Assembly (NCBI GenBank): GCA_016875975.1
Contig: VGOF01000002.1
Location: 1-22,651, forward strand
Origin: Chloroflexota bacterium
Lineage (GTDB): Bacteria; Chloroflexota; Dehalococcoidia; GIF9; UBA5629
Reading direction: 5' to 3'
Length of the DNA: 22,651 nt
A program made the position numbers and the translations under genes. Shown here one piece after another: positions 1 through 8,277 of this stretch; position 1 is the first letter of the stretch, and every line of letters starts with the position of its first letter. The notes under the pieces were generated by a model that did no database searches, was not told where the DNA came from, and saw nothing but the letters and a program-made list of their open reading frames with translations.

Positions 1-2733
1 AGAGTAGCGGCTGAGTTAGGCTACCCGGTGGTAGTCAGGCCAGCATATACAATGGGTGGTACTGGTGGTGGGTTGGTTTATAACGTAGAAGAGTTGCGTG
101 TAGTTGCCAGCCGCGGCATCTCAGCCAGTCTCATCGGGCAGGTTCTAATTGAGGAATCAGTCCTGGGGTGGGAGGAATTGGAGCTTGAAGTTGTCCGCGA
201 TGCCAAAAACCAGATGATTACCGTCTGTTTCATTGAAAATGTGGATGCTATGGGGGTTCACACAGGTGATTCTTTTTGTGTGGCACCTATGCTTACCATA
301 GACCCAGCTCTGCAAAAGCGACTGCAGGAATATTCCTATCGTATTGTAGAAGCCATCCGCGTGATTGGCGGCACTAACATCCAGTTTGCCCACGACCCCA
401 AGACGGGTCGTGTCGTGGTCATTGAAATTAATCCCAGGACGTCGCGTTCCTCTGCTCTTGCTTCCAAGGCTACTGGTTTTCCTATTGCCCTGGTTTCAGC
501 CAAACTGGCAGCCGGGCTGACTCTGGATGAAATCCCATATTGGCGTGATGGAACTCTGGAAAAGTACACGCCGTCTGGGGACTATGTAGTAGTGAAGTTT
601 GCCCGCTGGGCCTTCGAGAAATTCAAAGATGCTGAGGATAGGCTGGGCACGCAAATGCGTGCTGTGGGCGAGGCTATGAGCATTGGCAAGAACTATAAGG
701 AAGCGCTGCAGAAGTCGATTCGCTCGCTAGAGAACGGCCGCTATGGCTTGGGCTTTGCCAAAGACTTCCACGAGCGAACACTTGGTGAGTTGATGGGATT
801 GTTGAAAGAAGCGTCAAGCGAGCGGCAATTTATTATGTACGAGGCTTTACGCAAGGGTGCTGGCGTTCAGGAGCTTTACGAAAGGACTTACATCAAGCCG
901 TGGTTTATTCAGCAGATGAAGGAGTTGGTCGAGTTGGAGGAGGAGGTACTTCGTCATAAGGGTGCGATGCTACCTGATGAGCTGTTGGGCAGGGCGAAAA
1001 AAGACGGATTTTCTGATAAATACCTGTCACAGCTTTTGTCTGTGTTCGAGAAGGAGATTCGGCAGAGGCGTATTGCGTTGGGTGTGGTTGAGGGATGGCA
1101 TCCCGTACCTGTAAGCGGCGTGGAGAATGCAGCGTACTACTATTCAACTTACAATGCGCCAGACGTGACGGCGAGCAGCAAAAAGCGGAAGGTGATGGTA
1201 CTGGGTGGTGGGCCGAATAGAATAGGGCAGGGCATTGAATTCGACTATTGCTGTGTCCATGCTGCCTTTGCCTTGCGTGACGAGGGATACGAGACAATAA
1301 TGGTCAATTGCAATCCGGAGACGGTATCTACCGACTATGATACTTCGGACAAGCTTTATTTCGAGCCGCTGACGGTTGAAGACGTGCTCAGCATTTATGA
1401 AAAAGAGAAGCCGGAAGGTGTTATTGTCCAATTTGGTGGCCAGACGCCGCTCAATATCGCTGGTGAATTAAATGATGCGAGTGTGAAAATCCTGGGCACA
1501 TCAACTGAGACTATCGACCTTGCTGAAGACCGTGGCCGGTTTCGGTTGGTGATGCAGGAGCTTGGCATTCCTATGCCGGAATCGGGCATGGCCAGCAATC
1601 TGGATGAAGCGCTTCGGGTGGCGGAGAAGATTGGGTATCCGCTGATGGTGCGGCCGTCGTATGTGTTGGGTGGCCGTGGCATGCAGGTAGTTTATGATGC
1701 AGAGATGCTGAAACAGTATGTGATGGCGGCAGTGGGCGTTACTCCGGATCGTCCTATACTGATCGATAGGTTTTTAGAGAACGCGATTGAGTGTGAGGCC
1801 GATGCTATTGCCGATGGTGCTGATGCGTTTGTACCCGCTGTGATGGAGCATATTGAATTGGCGGGGATTCACTCGGGGGATTCGGCTTGTGTAATTCCAC
1901 CGGTGAGTATACCGGCTAAGCATCTTGATACTATCTACGAATATACCAGGAAGATTGCCAAAGACTTGCATGTTGTTGGGCTGATGAACATGCAGTATGC
2001 CATAGCCAGGGATGTTGTTTATGTGCTGGAGGCCAATCCTAGAGCATCGCGCACTGTGCCACTTGTTTCAAAGATATGCAACGTGTCCATGGCGCGCTTG
2101 GCTACCCAAACGATGCTGAGGAAGAAGCTCAGCGAGATTGGTCTTAGGCCGCGCCGGATTCCTCATTTTGGGGTTAAGGAAGCTGTTTTCCCATTCCCTA
2201 TGTTTCCCGAAGTGGACCCTGTTTTAGGTCCTGAAATGAGGTCAACAGGCGAAGTGTTGGGGGTTGCCGATTCCTTTGGCATGGCATTCTTCAAGGCCCA
2301 GGAAGCTGCGAAGCAGCCTCTTCCTACCGCGGGGACAGTCTTGTTGAGTTTGCATAGTAAGGAAGTGCCTGTTGCACTCGACGTGGCGAAGCAATTTGCT
2401 GAGCTTGGCTTCAAGATAGTGGCTACGCGGGGCACGCACGAATTTCTGACTGGTCACGGGATTGATTCTGAATGTGTGCTAAAGCAGCATGAGGGCCGTC
2501 CCAACATTGTAGATAAGATTAAGAACGGTGAAATCAGGCTGGTGGTTAACACGCCGAGTGGTCGCCAGAGCCAGTATGATGATTCCTATATTCGCAAGAC
2601 GGCTATTAAACACAAGGTGACGTATATGACAACGCTAGCAGCCGCTGCCGCAGCGGCTAAGGGAATACAGGCTTACTGTGCGGACAAGCCTTCGGTTAAG
2701 TCGCTGCAAAGCTACCACGCAGAGATTGAATAG
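1..2733 (+). CDS. carB: Carbamoyl-phosphate synthase large subunit, 5' end cut off by the window
   Basis: CarB makes carbamoyl phosphate from bicarbonate, ATP and ammonia passed from the small subunit CarA, feeding pyrimidine and arginine synthesis. The frame is open from base 1; the reading starts in the first ATP-grasp domain (RPAYTMGGTGGG), which lies near residue 165 in E. coli CarB, so about 160 residues are missing. In order come the rest of the first synthetase half (INPRTSRSSALASKATGFP), the oligomerisation region, the second half opening with LGGGPNRIGQGIEFDY, its ATP-grasp loop RPSYVLGGRGMQVVY, and the C-terminal MGS-like allosteric domain (VLLSLHSKEVPVAL, VVNTPSGR). Total length would fit the usual ~1070 residues. 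GTG at 28 is an internal codon, not the start. pyrK begins 25 bases after the stop. Nothing is frameshifted. Identity is certain. Confidence 0.98.
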   Translation, partial: RVAAELGYPVVVRPAYTMGGTGGGLVYNVEELRVVASRGISASLIGQVLIEESVLGWEELELEVVRDAKNQMITVCFIENVDAMGVHTGDSFCVAPMLTIDPALQKRLQEYSYRIVEAIRVIGGTNIQFAHDPKTGRVVVIEINPRTSRSSALASKATGFPIALVSAKLAAGLTLDEIPYWRDGTLEKYTPSGDYVVVKFARWAFEKFKDAEDRLGTQMRAVGEAMSIGKNYKEALQKSIRSLENGRYGLGFAKDFHERTLGELMGLLKEASSERQFIMYEALRKGAGVQELYERTYIKPWFIQQMKELVELEEEVLRHKGAMLPDELLGRAKKDGFSDKYLSQLLSVFEKEIRQRRIALGVVEGWHPVPVSGVENAAYYYSTYNAPDVTASSKKRKVMVLGGGPNRIGQGIEFDYCCVHAAFALRDEGYETIMVNCNPETVSTDYDTSDKLYFEPLTVEDVLSIYEKEKPEGVIVQFGGQTPLNIAGELNDASVKILGTSTETIDLAEDRGRFRLVMQELGIPMPESGMASNLDEALRVAEKIGYPLMVRPSYVLGGRGMQVVYDAEMLKQYVMAAVGVTPDRPILIDRFLENAIECEADAIADGADAFVPAVMEHIELAGIHSGDSACVIPPVSIPAKHLDTIYEYTRKIAKDLHVVGLMNMQYAIARDVVYVLEANPRASRTVPLVSKICNVSMARLATQTMLRKKLSEIGLRPRRIPHFGVKEAVFPFPMFPEVDPVLGPEMRSTGEVLGVADSFGMAFFKAQEAAKQPLPTAGTVLLSLHSKEVPVALDVAKQFAELGFKIVATRGTHEFLTGHGIDSECVLKQHEGRPNIVDKIKNGEIRLVVNTPSGRQSQYDDSYIRKTAIKHKVTYMTTLAAAAAAAKGIQAYCADKPSVKSLQSYHAEIE

Positions 2734-2758
2734 TTTAGTTCGAGAGGATACTGGCACT

Positions 2759-3592
2759 TTGAGACAGGTTGAAGCTTCCGTAGTTTCTATCCGGGAGGTG
2801 ATGCCCGGGTGCTATCAGTTATGTGTGGCGGCACCTGGAATTGCTGATGCGGCTCACCCCGGGCAGTTTGTTATGGTGAGGTGTGGCGACAAGCTAACTC
2901 TGCGTCGGCCCATCAGCATCCACAGGGTTACCGAATCAGGCGAGGTCTATTTGTTCTTCACGGGTGCTGGATTGGCCAGGGAAAGCGCCGTTTCATCCGG
3001 CCGCAAAATAGTGCCTGTGTCAGGTAAGGGCGAGGGCACCTTGTGGCTTTCTCGGAGAAAAAAGGGCGACAAGCTAGATTTGCTTGGTCCCCTGGGCAAC
3101 GGATTTACAGTCAATCCAAACTCGAGGAATCTGTTATTGGTGGCTGGTGGTATTGGCATAGCTCCATTGGTTATTCTTGCGGAAAGGGCCATAAGCCAGG
3201 GTAAGTTCGTCAAACTGCTGCTGGGTGCACGTACAAAAGAAGTGCTCTATCCTGGCGGGCTTTTGCCCGGTGGAGTCGAGGTGGAACTTGTTACTGAAGA
3301 CGGGCAGGTGGGCAGAAAGGGGATGGTCAGCGAGTATGTATTTGAGTATGTTGGTTGGGCTGACCAAATCTATGCCTGTGGGCCAAGAGCTATGTACGAA
3401 TCGATTGCCAGAGAAATGATAGAAAGAAACGCCGAGAAACCTGTCCAGGTTTCGCTTGAAGTCAGAATGGGGTGTGGTGTGGGTGCTTGTTATGGATGCA
3501 GCATACCGACTAAACAGGGCGTGAAGCGTGTTTGCCTTGACGGGCCAGTTTTCAATCTCGATGAAGTCCTTCTAGAGGAGGTGCGGCTATGA
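2759..3592 (+). CDS. pyrK: Dihydroorotate dehydrogenase electron-transfer subunit (PyrK type)
   Basis: PyrK carries FAD and a [2Fe-2S] cluster and passes electrons from dihydroorotate dehydrogenase B (PyrD) to NAD+. With a TTG start at 2759 the product is 277 residues. It shows the FAD motif RRPISIH (49-55), LLGPLGNGF (108-116), the nucleotide loop VAGGIGIAP (128-136), and cluster cysteines C239, C244, C247 and C259, whose spacing matches Bacillus subtilis PyrK. I chose TTG because GAGAGG lies about 10 bases upstream and homology begins just after it; an upstream ATG at 2678 would add an unrelated tail overlapping carB. About 20 residues (near 69-88) appear inserted between FAD-domain strands compared with the family. 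The stop overlaps the next start (ATGA). No pyrD is present in the window. A related flavin reductase subunit is the only real alternative. Confidence 0.9.
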   Translation: MRQVEASVVSIREVMPGCYQLCVAAPGIADAAHPGQFVMVRCGDKLTLRRPISIHRVTESGEVYLFFTGAGLARESAVSSGRKIVPVSGKGEGTLWLSRRKKGDKLDLLGPLGNGFTVNPNSRNLLLVAGGIGIAPLVILAERAISQGKFVKLLLGARTKEVLYPGGLLPGGVEVELVTEDGQVGRKGMVSEYVFEYVGWADQIYACGPRAMYESIAREMIERNAEKPVQVSLEVRMGCGVGACYGCSIPTKQGVKRVCLDGPVFNLDEVLLEEVRL

Positions 3593-4008
3593 CGGTGGAG
3601 TCCAGGAGTATCAGGCTCAACACCCAAGGCCATTGTGACATTGTTGACATAACATCGGAGGTAGCTAAACAGGTGGCTGATTCGGGGGTCAAGGAGGGCG
3701 CGGTGACTGTTTTCGTCACCGGGTCGACGGCTGGTGTTACCACTATTGAATATGAACCCGGGCTGGTTGCTGATTTGAAGGAGATGTGGGATAGGGTGGT
3801 ACCTGAAAAAGTACCTTATCGGCATGACCGCGCCTGGGGTGATGGCAATGGTTACGCTCATGTGCGTGCTGCGCTTCTAGGCCCTTCTCTGGTTATTCCG
3901 CTGTTGAACAAGCGGATGGCGCTGGGCACCTGGCAACAGATAGTTTTGCTTGATTTCGATAATCGAGCGCGCTCCCGCGAAGTGGTGGTTCAAATTATGG
4001 GCGAATGA
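3589..4008 (+). CDS. YjbQ family protein (UPF0047; secondary thiamine-phosphate synthase-like)
   Basis: This 139-residue protein has the full length and signature of the YjbQ/UPF0047 family: GSTAGVTTIEYEPG near residues 44-57, GDGNGYAHVRAALLGPS near 83-99, and LGTWQQIVLLDFD towards the end. Family members are small trimeric proteins with a histidine-lined pocket. E. coli YjbQ has weak thiamine-phosphate synthase activity, but the physiological role is unsettled. Its ATG overlaps the pyrK stop by 4 bases, so the two are probably translationally coupled. A run of about 100 bases follows before the next gene. Family assignment is firm; the reaction in this organism is unknown. Confidence 0.9.
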   Translation: MTVESRSIRLNTQGHCDIVDITSEVAKQVADSGVKEGAVTVFVTGSTAGVTTIEYEPGLVADLKEMWDRVVPEKVPYRHDRAWGDGNGYAHVRAALLGPSLVIPLLNKRMALGTWQQIVLLDFDNRARSREVVVQIMGE

Positions 4009-4059
4009 TTGATACAGACTGCCAAGCTTTGGTTCTAGGATGGCTTTGCGAAGTTTGGA

Positions 4060-4090
4060 AAGTTTAGTGTTGACAAAACTTATGTAGTTT
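4060..4090 (+). promoter_or_regulatory. Candidate operator: alternating AGTTT/AAACT half-sites over the -35 region
   Basis: AAGTTT at 4060-4065 and AAACTT at 4076-4081 form an inverted repeat with a 10-base spacer. AAACT (4076-4080) and AGTTT (4086-4090) form a second one with a 5-base spacer. A further AAGTTT lies at 4051-4056. The array straddles the TTGACA box in front of a GbsR/MarR-type regulator gene, the classic place for autorepression. That it is the operator is an inference. Confidence 0.45.
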
Positions 4091-4098
4091 AATAGACT
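4070..4098 (+). promoter_or_regulatory. Sigma70-type promoter for the regulator/efflux operon
   Basis: A perfect TTGACA (4070-4075), a 17-base spacer and TAGACT (4093-4098, 4 of 6 matches to TATAAT) lie just ahead of the GbsR-like gene. Transcription would start near 4105, giving a very short leader and ruling out the GTG at 4101 as the start codon. Confidence 0.65.
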
Positions 4099-4112
4099 TT
4101 GTGGTTAATCGG

Positions 4113-4619
4113 ATGGTGGTTATGAACCCTGTTCAGCGCGAAGCCGAAAATAAGCGTTTGATTGAGGATTTTGGGATTGTGTTTGATGAAATGGGTTTGC
4201 CGCGCATGGCGGGGCGGATTCTGGGGTGGCTGCTTATCTGCGACCCGCCATATCAGTCTGCCGCCCAGCTCAGGGAGATGGCCGGTGGCAGCAAAGGTGC
4301 CATCAGCACTATGACGTGGTTGCTGATACACAGCGGTCTGGTGGATAAGTTGGGCGTACCAGGCAGCCGCGCTACCTATTATCGTCTCAGGCATGGCTCG
4401 TGGTCTGAGCTGATGAAAAGTCGGATGTCGCGCGTGAGAGCCATGAGAGAGCTATCAGAGCGTGGCTTGTCCTTGATGGAAGGGGAGAGTCCAGAGATGC
4501 GATGCCGCCTGGAGGAAATGCGGGATTTCTATCGATTTTTTGAGCAGGAGGTACTTCCGCTGCTGGACCGCTGGGGACAACACCATTCGGAGAAATTAGC
4601 GTCCACTGCGAAAGGATGA
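4113..4619 (+). CDS. GbsR/MarR-family winged-helix transcriptional regulator
   Basis: The product (168 residues from ATG 4113) matches the GbsR branch of MarR-like regulators: an FGIVFDEMGLPRMAGRILGW N-terminal segment, a winged helix with GGSKGAISTMTWLLIHSGLV as the recognition region, a wing containing VPGSRATYYRL, and a C-terminal helix likely used for dimerisation. GbsR relatives repress osmoprotectant or efflux genes on small-molecule cues. It is the first gene of an operon with an adaptor, an ATPase and a permease, so it probably controls them and itself. Start choice is open: ATG 4113 and ATG 4122 are in frame, neither has a strong ribosome site, and the predicted transcript starts near 4105. 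The inducer cannot be told. Confidence 0.85.
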   Translation: MVVMNPVQREAENKRLIEDFGIVFDEMGLPRMAGRILGWLLICDPPYQSAAQLREMAGGSKGAISTMTWLLIHSGLVDKLGVPGSRATYYRLRHGSWSELMKSRMSRVRAMRELSERGLSLMEGESPEMRCRLEEMRDFYRFFEQEVLPLLDRWGQHHSEKLASTAKG

Positions 4620-4648
4620 GGTTTCAACTTAGTTAACAGGAGCTGCAA

Positions 4649-6373
4649 ATGAAGAAAAGGTTGATCATAATAGTGGGTCTTCTCCTGGTATTGACAGTGA
4701 CCGGCTTCAGTGGCTGTGCTCGCAAGAAAGAAGCTGCAGTGAAGCAGACGGTCGAGGTGGTGCGTGGAGATTTGGTGGTCACTGTGAACGCTGATGGCAG
4801 CCTGGATATGCCGCATGAGTCCAAGCTCCGGTTCGGCACGCCCGGGACTGTCAAGGGAATATATGTAAAGGAAGGCGACAGGGTAAGGGAAGGGGCGTTG
4901 CTGGCCAAACTGGACGATACTACGCAGAAGCTGGCCGTGCAACAAGCTCAGTACAATGTAGAACTGGCCATGAACGAGCTGGTGGAGAAGATACACCCGG
5001 CGCTCATGGGCTATCCCAAGACGTACCCTGACCCTGCTGCGCTTCAGCGCTTGGAACAAGCCAGGGATGAGCTAATCAAGGCAAAGCGACTCCTGGAACA
5101 ACAGAAATACCAGAATGCGGCAGCAGAGCTGCGGCTGGCACAGCATGATTTGGAAGCGTGTTATTACCTGGTTGACCTGCCGGAGATTAAGGCTCTAAAT
5201 GCCAGTCGGGATGATATGCTTGGCATTCCGGATGAGACATATCCTGATATTTCCAGAGCAGCGGAGATGTTGAAGCAGGACCTGGACAGAGTTGTTGGGG
5301 TACAGAATACCATGAGTAAAGGGGGTTATAGCCAGGCCTTGGCTGAGTTGTCGCTGGCACTCGGCAAGGTTCAGGATACCCATACCGTGCTCAAATCGGT
5401 CACTGGCAGAATCAGGATGTCGCAACGGCTGGCGGCTTGCTGTGGAGTAACATGGTCTTCTGGAACACCGCCAACGCCATCGCCATCGTCCTACCCTGCG
5501 ACTTCCCCTGGGCTAATGCCTGTACCTTATCCAGATACCTCCACTTCTCTCAGCTTCTTGAAACAGGTGGAGGAGGGGCTGCAGAAGGTACAGGCGTGTA
5601 AGAAAGACGAGAGCTGTGACGCGCAAGAGCTGGCGATGTTAATTCGCTTGGCGCAGCATGATGTCGATATGAGCCGTACCATACTTGAGGCGAACGAGCT
5701 AATCTTCAGGAGCGGGCTGAATCTCAAGGCATCCAGAGGTCTTAGCCTGAACCTGCAACTGGCTGATATTGCTTTGAAGAATGCTAAGAAGGCGCTGATG
5801 GACACTGAAATCCTGGCGCCGTTCGATGGCATCGTAGTCTATATCGGCGTGAAGGAAGACGACCAGCTTTCTGCCTTTGACTATTCTTCGCGGGTAGCTG
5901 TTCACGTGGTGGATACCAGGACGGTGGAGATGAAAGGGACAGTAGATGAGATAGATATCTACAAGGTGAAGGAGGGGCAGAGAGTTATTATAAATGTTGA
6001 TGCTCTGCCTGATGTTCCAGTGAGCGGTAACCTTATCTTTATCTCGCCCTTCGGGACGCAGCAGGCGGGCATTTTGAACTTTGCTGTGACCATAGCCCTG
6101 GAGCCAACCGATGTTGAGCTAAAAGGTGGATTGACTGCTACTGGTGACATCATTGTGGATAAGCGGGAAGATGTGCTGCTGATTCCTAATCGGGTGGTGA
6201 AGGGTTCGCCAGGAGAGCAGTGGGTGGAGGTGATGGTTGACGAGGCTAAGAAAATCACTGAAAAGAGGGCAATCAAGATTGGCATTCAGAATGAGAGGTT
6301 CAGCGAGGTTGTAGAAGGGCTTAAGGAGGGAGAGAAGGTGGTGGTTGATTCCGGTGCTCGGACGTCCAAGTAG
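4649..6373 (+). CDS. Lipoprotein membrane-fusion/adaptor subunit of an MacB-type ABC exporter (HlyD/MacA-like)
   Basis: A 574-residue adaptor begins with a lipoprotein signal peptide (hydrophobic 5-19, lipobox FSGC, lipidated C23), so it is anchored outside the cytoplasmic membrane. One half of a lipoyl-like domain (about 60-90, GTVKGIYVKEGDRVREGALL) is followed by a helical hairpin of about 295 residues and then the second half (about 388-402, LAPFDGIVVYIGVKEDD). Beta-barrel and membrane-proximal domains finish the protein. The hairpin contains a Pro/Ser/Thr-rich linker at about 270-300 and cysteines at 264, 265, 317 and 323. MacA hairpins are much shorter. AGGAG precedes the ATG. The ATPase gene starts one base after its stop. 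Such adaptors couple an ABC pump to an outer tunnel or capture substrate; no TolC gene is seen nearby. Confidence 0.85.
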   Translation: MKKRLIIIVGLLLVLTVTGFSGCARKKEAAVKQTVEVVRGDLVVTVNADGSLDMPHESKLRFGTPGTVKGIYVKEGDRVREGALLAKLDDTTQKLAVQQAQYNVELAMNELVEKIHPALMGYPKTYPDPAALQRLEQARDELIKAKRLLEQQKYQNAAAELRLAQHDLEACYYLVDLPEIKALNASRDDMLGIPDETYPDISRAAEMLKQDLDRVVGVQNTMSKGGYSQALAELSLALGKVQDTHTVLKSVTGRIRMSQRLAACCGVTWSSGTPPTPSPSSYPATSPGLMPVPYPDTSTSLSFLKQVEEGLQKVQACKKDESCDAQELAMLIRLAQHDVDMSRTILEANELIFRSGLNLKASRGLSLNLQLADIALKNAKKALMDTEILAPFDGIVVYIGVKEDDQLSAFDYSSRVAVHVVDTRTVEMKGTVDEIDIYKVKEGQRVIINVDALPDVPVSGNLIFISPFGTQQAGILNFAVTIALEPTDVELKGGLTATGDIIVDKREDVLLIPNRVVKGSPGEQWVEVMVDEAKKITEKRAIKIGIQNERFSEVVEGLKEGEKVVVDSGARTSK

Positions 6374-6374
6374 C

Positions 6375-7043
6375 ATGATATATCTGGATAACGCAGTCAA
6401 AGTCTATACGCTGGGTGGAGTTGAGCTTTTTGCGTTGAATGGTGTGACCTGCCGTATTGATGCCGGGGAGATGGTATCGATAATGGGGCCTTCTGGTTCG
6501 GGCAAATCCACCATGATGAATATCATAGGCTGTCTTGATAGGCCTACCAGTGGTAAATATGAGCTTGATGGCATGGATGTTAGCTTGCTGAAGGACGATG
6601 AATTGGCAGAGATAAGGAATAAGAAGCTGGGCTTTGTATTCCAGTCTTTTAACCTGCTGCCCAGAGCTTCTGCGGCGGCCAATGTGGAGCTTCCTCTGGT
6701 CTATTGCGGGGCGAGCAATAAGCGACAACGGGCGCTAGAATCCCTGGAGTTGGTAGGTATGGCCCAGCGAGCTCATCACCGTCCCAGCGAAATTTCGGGG
6801 GGTGAGCAGCAGCGGGTAGCCATTGCCCGCGCCCTGGTGACCAATCCGTCTGTTATCCTGGCTGATGAGCCGACGGGAAACCTGGATACGCATACCAGCC
6901 AGGGCATCATGACCCTACTGCAAGAGCTGAATCAAAAAGGTATTACCATCGTGCTGGTGACACATGAAGAGGATATAGCCAAGTATACAAAACGCACCAT
7001 CTACCTCAGAGATGGAGAAATCGTGAATGAGGTAATGAGATGA
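6375..7043 (+). CDS. ABC transporter ATP-binding protein, MacB/LolD type
   Basis: This 222-residue ATPase powers the adaptor/permease pair around it. It has Walker A GPSGSGKST, a Q-loop in FVFQSFNLLPR, the signature ISGGEQQRVAIARAL, Walker B VILADEPTGNLD and the H-loop VTHEED. The DEPTGNLD form is typical of the LolD/MacB/FtsE group. ATG 6375 is preferred over the upstream TTG 6345 because homology starts at MIYLDNAV and the length then fits the family. The start follows the adaptor stop by one base and its own stop overlaps the permease start (ATGA), so the three are coupled. The substrate may be a drug, peptide or lipid and cannot be read from the sequence. Confidence 0.95.
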   Translation: MIYLDNAVKVYTLGGVELFALNGVTCRIDAGEMVSIMGPSGSGKSTMMNIIGCLDRPTSGKYELDGMDVSLLKDDELAEIRNKKLGFVFQSFNLLPRASAAANVELPLVYCGASNKRQRALESLELVGMAQRAHHRPSEISGGEQQRVAIARALVTNPSVILADEPTGNLDTHTSQGIMTLLQELNQKGITIVLVTHEEDIAKYTKRTIYLRDGEIVNEVMR

Positions 7044-8275
7044 GTCTCTGGGAAAGCGTCATCGCCTCGTGGCAATCGCTGTATAGCAACAAGATGCGGT
7101 CAGGGCTGACTATCCTGGGCATTGTGATTGGTATCAGCGCTGTAGTTTTCCTGGTGTCCTTTGGCAGGGGACACATGGCAAACATGAAACGCGTCTTTGA
7201 GGGTATGGGCGCCAACGCCATTTACATAATGAATGCTACTCGTTTGAGTAGCGAAATCACTGGCGGTATTAACAATCTCACTCTGGAAGATGCTGAAGCG
7301 ATTGCAGCGAGCCATACGGCGACGGCTGTGGAAGTGGTCAGCCCGATTTGTGAGACGAGAGGCAGGGTTAGCTATGGCAATAAGGATACTGTAACCGCAA
7401 TTCGAGGTGCTTTTCCTAATATCGACCGTGTAGTCAGCTACCCTGTGGCTAATGGCAGATTCCTTTCTGAAGAGGATTTGAAGAGGACTGCAGACGTTGT
7501 GTTGCTGGGTTACAAAACAGCCAAAGACCTTTTCGGGGATTCTGACCCTCTGGACAAGTATATAAGGGTGGCTGGGCGGAAGCTCAGGATTATAGGCGTG
7601 ATGGAGGAAAAGGGTGGGATGATAGGGACGGCAGATGATTTCGTGTTGATTCCGTTGTCGACTTATCAAGCGAGAATTACGGGCGTGACCACGGTGAAGG
7701 GGCGGCCGGTGCAGACTATCGCCGTTAAGGCATTCGACCCTGATTCTGTGGATGAAGCGAAGGCGCAGGTCACTTCGATATTACGGCAACGGCATCGTAT
7801 CAGGGAGGGTGCCGACGATGATTTCAATGTTATCGATATGCGGGAAATCATCAATCGGATGTTGCAGGTGATAGGGATTTTCCAGGTATTTCTGGGAAGT
7901 GTTGGGGCTATTTCGTTGCTGGTTGGTGGCATTGGAATTATGAATATAATGCTGGTTTCTGTTACGGAACGGACTCGCGAAATAGGCATACGCAAAGCAG
8001 TCGGAGCTAAAAGGCGAGATATCTTGAGCCAGTTCTTGGTGGAATCTGCCCTGTTGAGCGCAACTGGTGGGGTCATCGGGTTGATGTTGGCTTTCCTGGG
8101 CACACGGCTGGTCACAGGGGCGAAGGTTGGTACTATGACTGTTAGTGCTCCGATGTCGGTTGATATAGTGATAATTGCCCTTTCGGTGGCTGTGTTTGTA
8201 GGTCTGGCCTCTGGTTTCTATCCGGCTTTCAGGGCTGCAAGGCTTGACCCTATAGAATCACTACGCCACGAGTAA
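7040..8275 (+). CDS. ABC transporter permease, MacB/FtsX family
   Basis: The 411-residue permease has the MacB layout. A first membrane helix near 21-42 follows the RSGLTILGIVIG motif. A large extracytoplasmic MacB_PCD domain comes next, then a C-terminal FtsX domain with three helices containing GGIGIMNIMLVSVTERTREI and GIRKAVGAKRRDIL. It ends with the usual LDPIESLRHE. Unlike full-length MacB it lacks a fused ATPase domain, which here is the separate preceding gene. Such pumps work by mechanotransmission across the membrane. The gene ends 2 bases from the convergent folE stop with no obvious terminator hairpin between. Confidence 0.93.
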   Translation: MSLWESVIASWQSLYSNKMRSGLTILGIVIGISAVVFLVSFGRGHMANMKRVFEGMGANAIYIMNATRLSSEITGGINNLTLEDAEAIAASHTATAVEVVSPICETRGRVSYGNKDTVTAIRGAFPNIDRVVSYPVANGRFLSEEDLKRTADVVLLGYKTAKDLFGDSDPLDKYIRVAGRKLRIIGVMEEKGGMIGTADDFVLIPLSTYQARITGVTTVKGRPVQTIAVKAFDPDSVDEAKAQVTSILRQRHRIREGADDDFNVIDMREIINRMLQVIGIFQVFLGSVGAISLLVGGIGIMNIMLVSVTERTREIGIRKAVGAKRRDILSQFLVESALLSATGGVIGLMLAFLGTRLVTGAKVGTMTVSAPMSVDIVIIALSVAVFVGLASGFYPAFRAARLDPIESLRHE

Positions 8276-8277
8276 TC

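Noticed and set aside
905..1297. 130-codon open frame on the minus strand
   Set aside because: It is opposite the conserved middle of carB; low-complexity serine/proline content suggests a shadow.
2678..2758. Upstream ATG extending pyrK into carB
   Set aside because: It would add 27 residues unlike any PyrK and overlap carB by 56 bases. TTG 2759 has a ribosome site at a fitting distance and homology begins there.
4021..4060. CCAAGCTTTGG palindrome after yjbQ as a terminator
   Set aside because: The stem is only 4 bp and no T-run follows, so I do not call a terminator.
4529..5059. 176-codon open frame on the minus strand
   Set aside because: It lies opposite the regulator end and the adaptor gene, both of which have clear family motifs. 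The translation shows no recognisable domain.
5470..5487. Tandem CCATCG units as a repeat array
   Set aside because: Only two copies inside the Pro/Ser linker codons of the adaptor gene; it is coding low complexity, not a repeat element.
7100..7669. 189-codon open frame on the minus strand
   Set aside because: It is entirely opposite the MacB-type permease, and its translation has no domain signature.
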